DNA of 8,555 nucleotides from positions 1 to 8,555 of the forward strand of contig JASGCF010000130.1 of assembly GCA_030054275.1 (NCBI GenBank). Direction: 5' to 3'. Below the pieces are notes generated by a model. The model was not told the origin of the DNA, made no database searches, and was given only the letters and a program-made list of their open reading frames with translations. Positions 6,875-8,555 of the stretch are shown here, piece after piece (within the stretch, counting starts at the first letter, position 1; every line of letters starts with the position of its first letter). Origin of the DNA: Limnohabitans sp. GTDB lineage: Bacteria > Planctomycetota > Phycisphaerae > Phycisphaerales > SM1A02. The position numbers were made by a program, and so were the translations under genes.

Positions 6875-6945
6875 GCAGGTTCTACTCCAAACTTCATCTC
6901 AAGTACGCAATGCATTCCGTGCACAAGGTGCACCGTCCTGTCGCG

Positions 6946-8555
6946 TTAACTTCTCGCAACGGTCACAGTCTTGTAGCACTCAAGCACATCGCCAGCCTTG
7001 ATGTCGTCGTAGCCGACGATCTTCATGCCGCACTCCATACCTGCGCGTACCTCTTTGACATCGTCCTTGAATCGCTTGAGCTGCTCGAGACGGCGATCCT
7101 TCTCGATAACGATGCCATTGCGTGTGACACGAATCTGCGCGTTGCGCTCGACAATGCCATCGAGCACATTGCAGCCTGCAATCGCGCCGACCTTGGAAAT
7201 CTTGAAGACCTGCTTGACCTCTGCGTGACCAAGGACCTCGAGTTTGAGCTCGGGAGCCAACATGCCGCGCGCAGCCTTCGTCACATCGTCGATGAGGTCG
7301 TAGATGACTTCGTAGAGACGAATCTCGATGCCCTTCGCCTCTGCCATCTGGCGAGCCTTGCCGCTCGATGTGACATTGAAGCCGACGATGATCGCCTTCG
7401 TCGCTTCTGCGAGCGTGACATCCGACTCGTTGATACCACCTGCAGACGCGCTCTTGACGCTGATGACCACCTCTTCGGTTGGCAGTTTCGAGAGCATGCC
7501 CTTGAGCGCTTCGACAGAGCCCTGCACATCGCCCTTGACCACAAGCGCGAGTTCCTTGCGGCCCTGCTTCTCGAGGTGCTTGAAGATGTTGTCGAGCGTA
7601 ATCTTCGGCGCAGCAAGTTCGCGTTCGCGATCGATGCGACGACGCTCTTCTGCAGCTTCTTCGGCAGCGCGAATCGACTCGACCACGAAGGCCTTGTCGC
7701 CCGCATCTGGAAGTTCGTCGATACCCGAGATCGCAACCGGAGTCGATGGGAAGGCTTCGGTCGTGCGCTCGCCCTTGTCGTTGATGATGTCGCGCACGCG
7801 ACCATAGCCGCGACCGATGACGATGAAATCGCCCTTCTTCAGTCGGCCTTCCTGCACCATCACGCGAGCCACAGGACCGCGACCTTCTTCGATGGAAGCC
7901 TCGAGCACCGTGCCGCGTGCCATGCCGCCGAAGTCCGCCTTCAGTTCGAGCAACTCGGCTTGGTAGTCGAGCATCGCAAGAAGTTCTTCGATGCCGTCGC
8001 CACGCGTGGCGCTTGTCTTGATGACTTCGGTATCGCCACCCCACTCGACTGGATTGAGCCCGTTTTCTGCCAACTGCCCGAGCAAGCGACGAATGTTCGA
8101 CTCGTTCGCGTCGGGACGATCGATCTTGTTCATGGCCACGACGATTGGTACGCCTGCAGCCTTTGCGTGCTGAATCGACTCGACGGTTTGCGGCATCACG
8201 CCGTCCACCGCGGACACGACCAACACCACAATGTCTGTCACCTTCGCGCCGCGCGCACGCATGGAAGTGAACGCCTCGTGGCCCGGCGTATCGATGAAGG
8301 TCACCATGCGATCAACATCGCCAGACTTCACCGGCACACAGAAGGCACGCGTCGACTGCGTAATACCACCAGCTTCGCCCTCGGCGATATTCGTCTTGCG
8401 AATACGGTCGAGCAAGCTCGTCTTACCGTGGTCGACATGGCCGAGAATGGTGACAATGGGCGCACGGCGGCGCTCATCCACGCGCTCACGGCCCTTGAAG
8501 CGCTCCTCGATAATTTCCGCCGCAGACTTCGCCTCATCCACGATGAGATCGATGT
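6946..8555 (-). CDS. infB: Translation initiation factor IF-2, partial (5' end beyond the window)
   Basis: IF-2 is a GTPase that places initiator fMet-tRNA on the 30S subunit and promotes 70S joining. About 535 codons are visible. The frame stays open to the right edge, so the internal GTG near 8541 is not the true start, and the variable N-terminal region is missing. The G domain is intact: G1 GHVDHGKT at about residues 34-41 of the visible part, the G2 threonine in GGITQ, G3 DTPGHEAF with the catalytic His, G4 NKID, and G5 in TSA. Domain II follows (RGTVLEASIEEGRGPVA), then a charged linker helix, domain III (VVKGDVQGSVEALK) and the C-terminal fMet-tRNA-binding domain (VGAIAGCNVLDG, AGMECGMKIVGYDD). 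It ends with TAA at 6946-6948, 71 bp before rbfA, the usual bacterial neighbour. Just after the G2 Thr the sequence reads TQSTRAF rather than the common TQHIGAY. Assignment is certain. Confidence 0.98.
   Translation of the reverse strand, partial: IDLIVDEAKSAAEIIEERFKGRERVDERRRAPIVTILGHVDHGKTSLLDRIRKTNIAEGEAGGITQSTRAFCVPVKSGDVDRMVTFIDTPGHEAFTSMRARGAKVTDIVVLVVSAVDGVMPQTVESIQHAKAAGVPIVVAMNKIDRPDANESNIRRLLGQLAENGLNPVEWGGDTEVIKTSATRGDGIEELLAMLDYQAELLELKADFGGMARGTVLEASIEEGRGPVARVMVQEGRLKKGDFIVIGRGYGRVRDIINDKGERTTEAFPSTPVAISGIDELPDAGDKAFVVESIRAAEEAAEERRRIDRERELAAPKITLDNIFKHLEKQGRKELALVVKGDVQGSVEALKGMLSKLPTEEVVISVKSASAGGINESDVTLAEATKAIIVGFNVTSSGKARQMAEAKGIEIRLYEVIYDLIDDVTKAARGMLAPELKLEVLGHAEVKQVFKISKVGAIAGCNVLDGIVERNAQIRVTRNGIVIEKDRRLEQLKRFKDDVKEVRAGMECGMKIVGYDDIKAGDVLECYKTVTVARS

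Noticed and set aside
6919..6933. GTGCAC-AAG-GTGCAC inverted repeat between infB and rbfA
   Set aside because: The stem is only 6 bp with a 3-base loop and no U-run, and both arms are self-palindromes, so it could be chance. A terminator here would be unexpected between these two genes.

Overview
The window suggests a bacterial chromosome, most likely a planctomycete and perhaps class Phycisphaerae. This is a family-level impression: the YebC homologue looks like the planctomycete type to me, DNA is moderately GC-rich, and Ala/Arg/Ser-rich proteins include a very large TPR lipoprotein beside translation genes. No 16S or other decisive marker is present, so the assignment is tentative. All five convincing genes lie on the minus strand, so transcription runs from right to left. 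I see no mobile element, tRNA, rRNA or CRISPR array.

Right to left the layout is as follows. infB (translation initiation factor IF-2) is cut by the right edge and lacks its N-terminus. After 71 bp comes rbfA (30S ribosome-binding factor A) with a long Arg-rich N-terminal extension. Its stop overlaps the start of the next gene by 4 bp (ATGA). That gene encodes a 557-residue protein whose N-terminal third resembles an endonuclease III (HhH-GPD) fold without the catalytic lysine or iron-sulfur cysteines. It is followed by a long charged coiled coil and a histone H1-like Lys/Ala tail. Its stop overlaps by 4 bp (GTGA) a roughly 1,200-residue predicted TPR lipoprotein. After a short hairpin and a four-unit 11-bp direct-repeat array comes yebC, of the YebC/TACO1 family. 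The last 126 bases hold an inverted repeat of GTGATCAC palindromes that runs into a degenerate 13-bp tandem array.

infB-rbfA is a classic translation-initiation and ribosome-maturation pair. In many bacteria truB and rpsO follow; here the two unusual genes take their place, and the 4-bp overlaps imply translational coupling. yebC may be separately transcribed, since the hairpin and the 11-bp array lie in the 114-bp gap before it. The most notable items are the glycosylase-fold/H1-tail fusion protein and the two phased short-repeat arrays flanking yebC.
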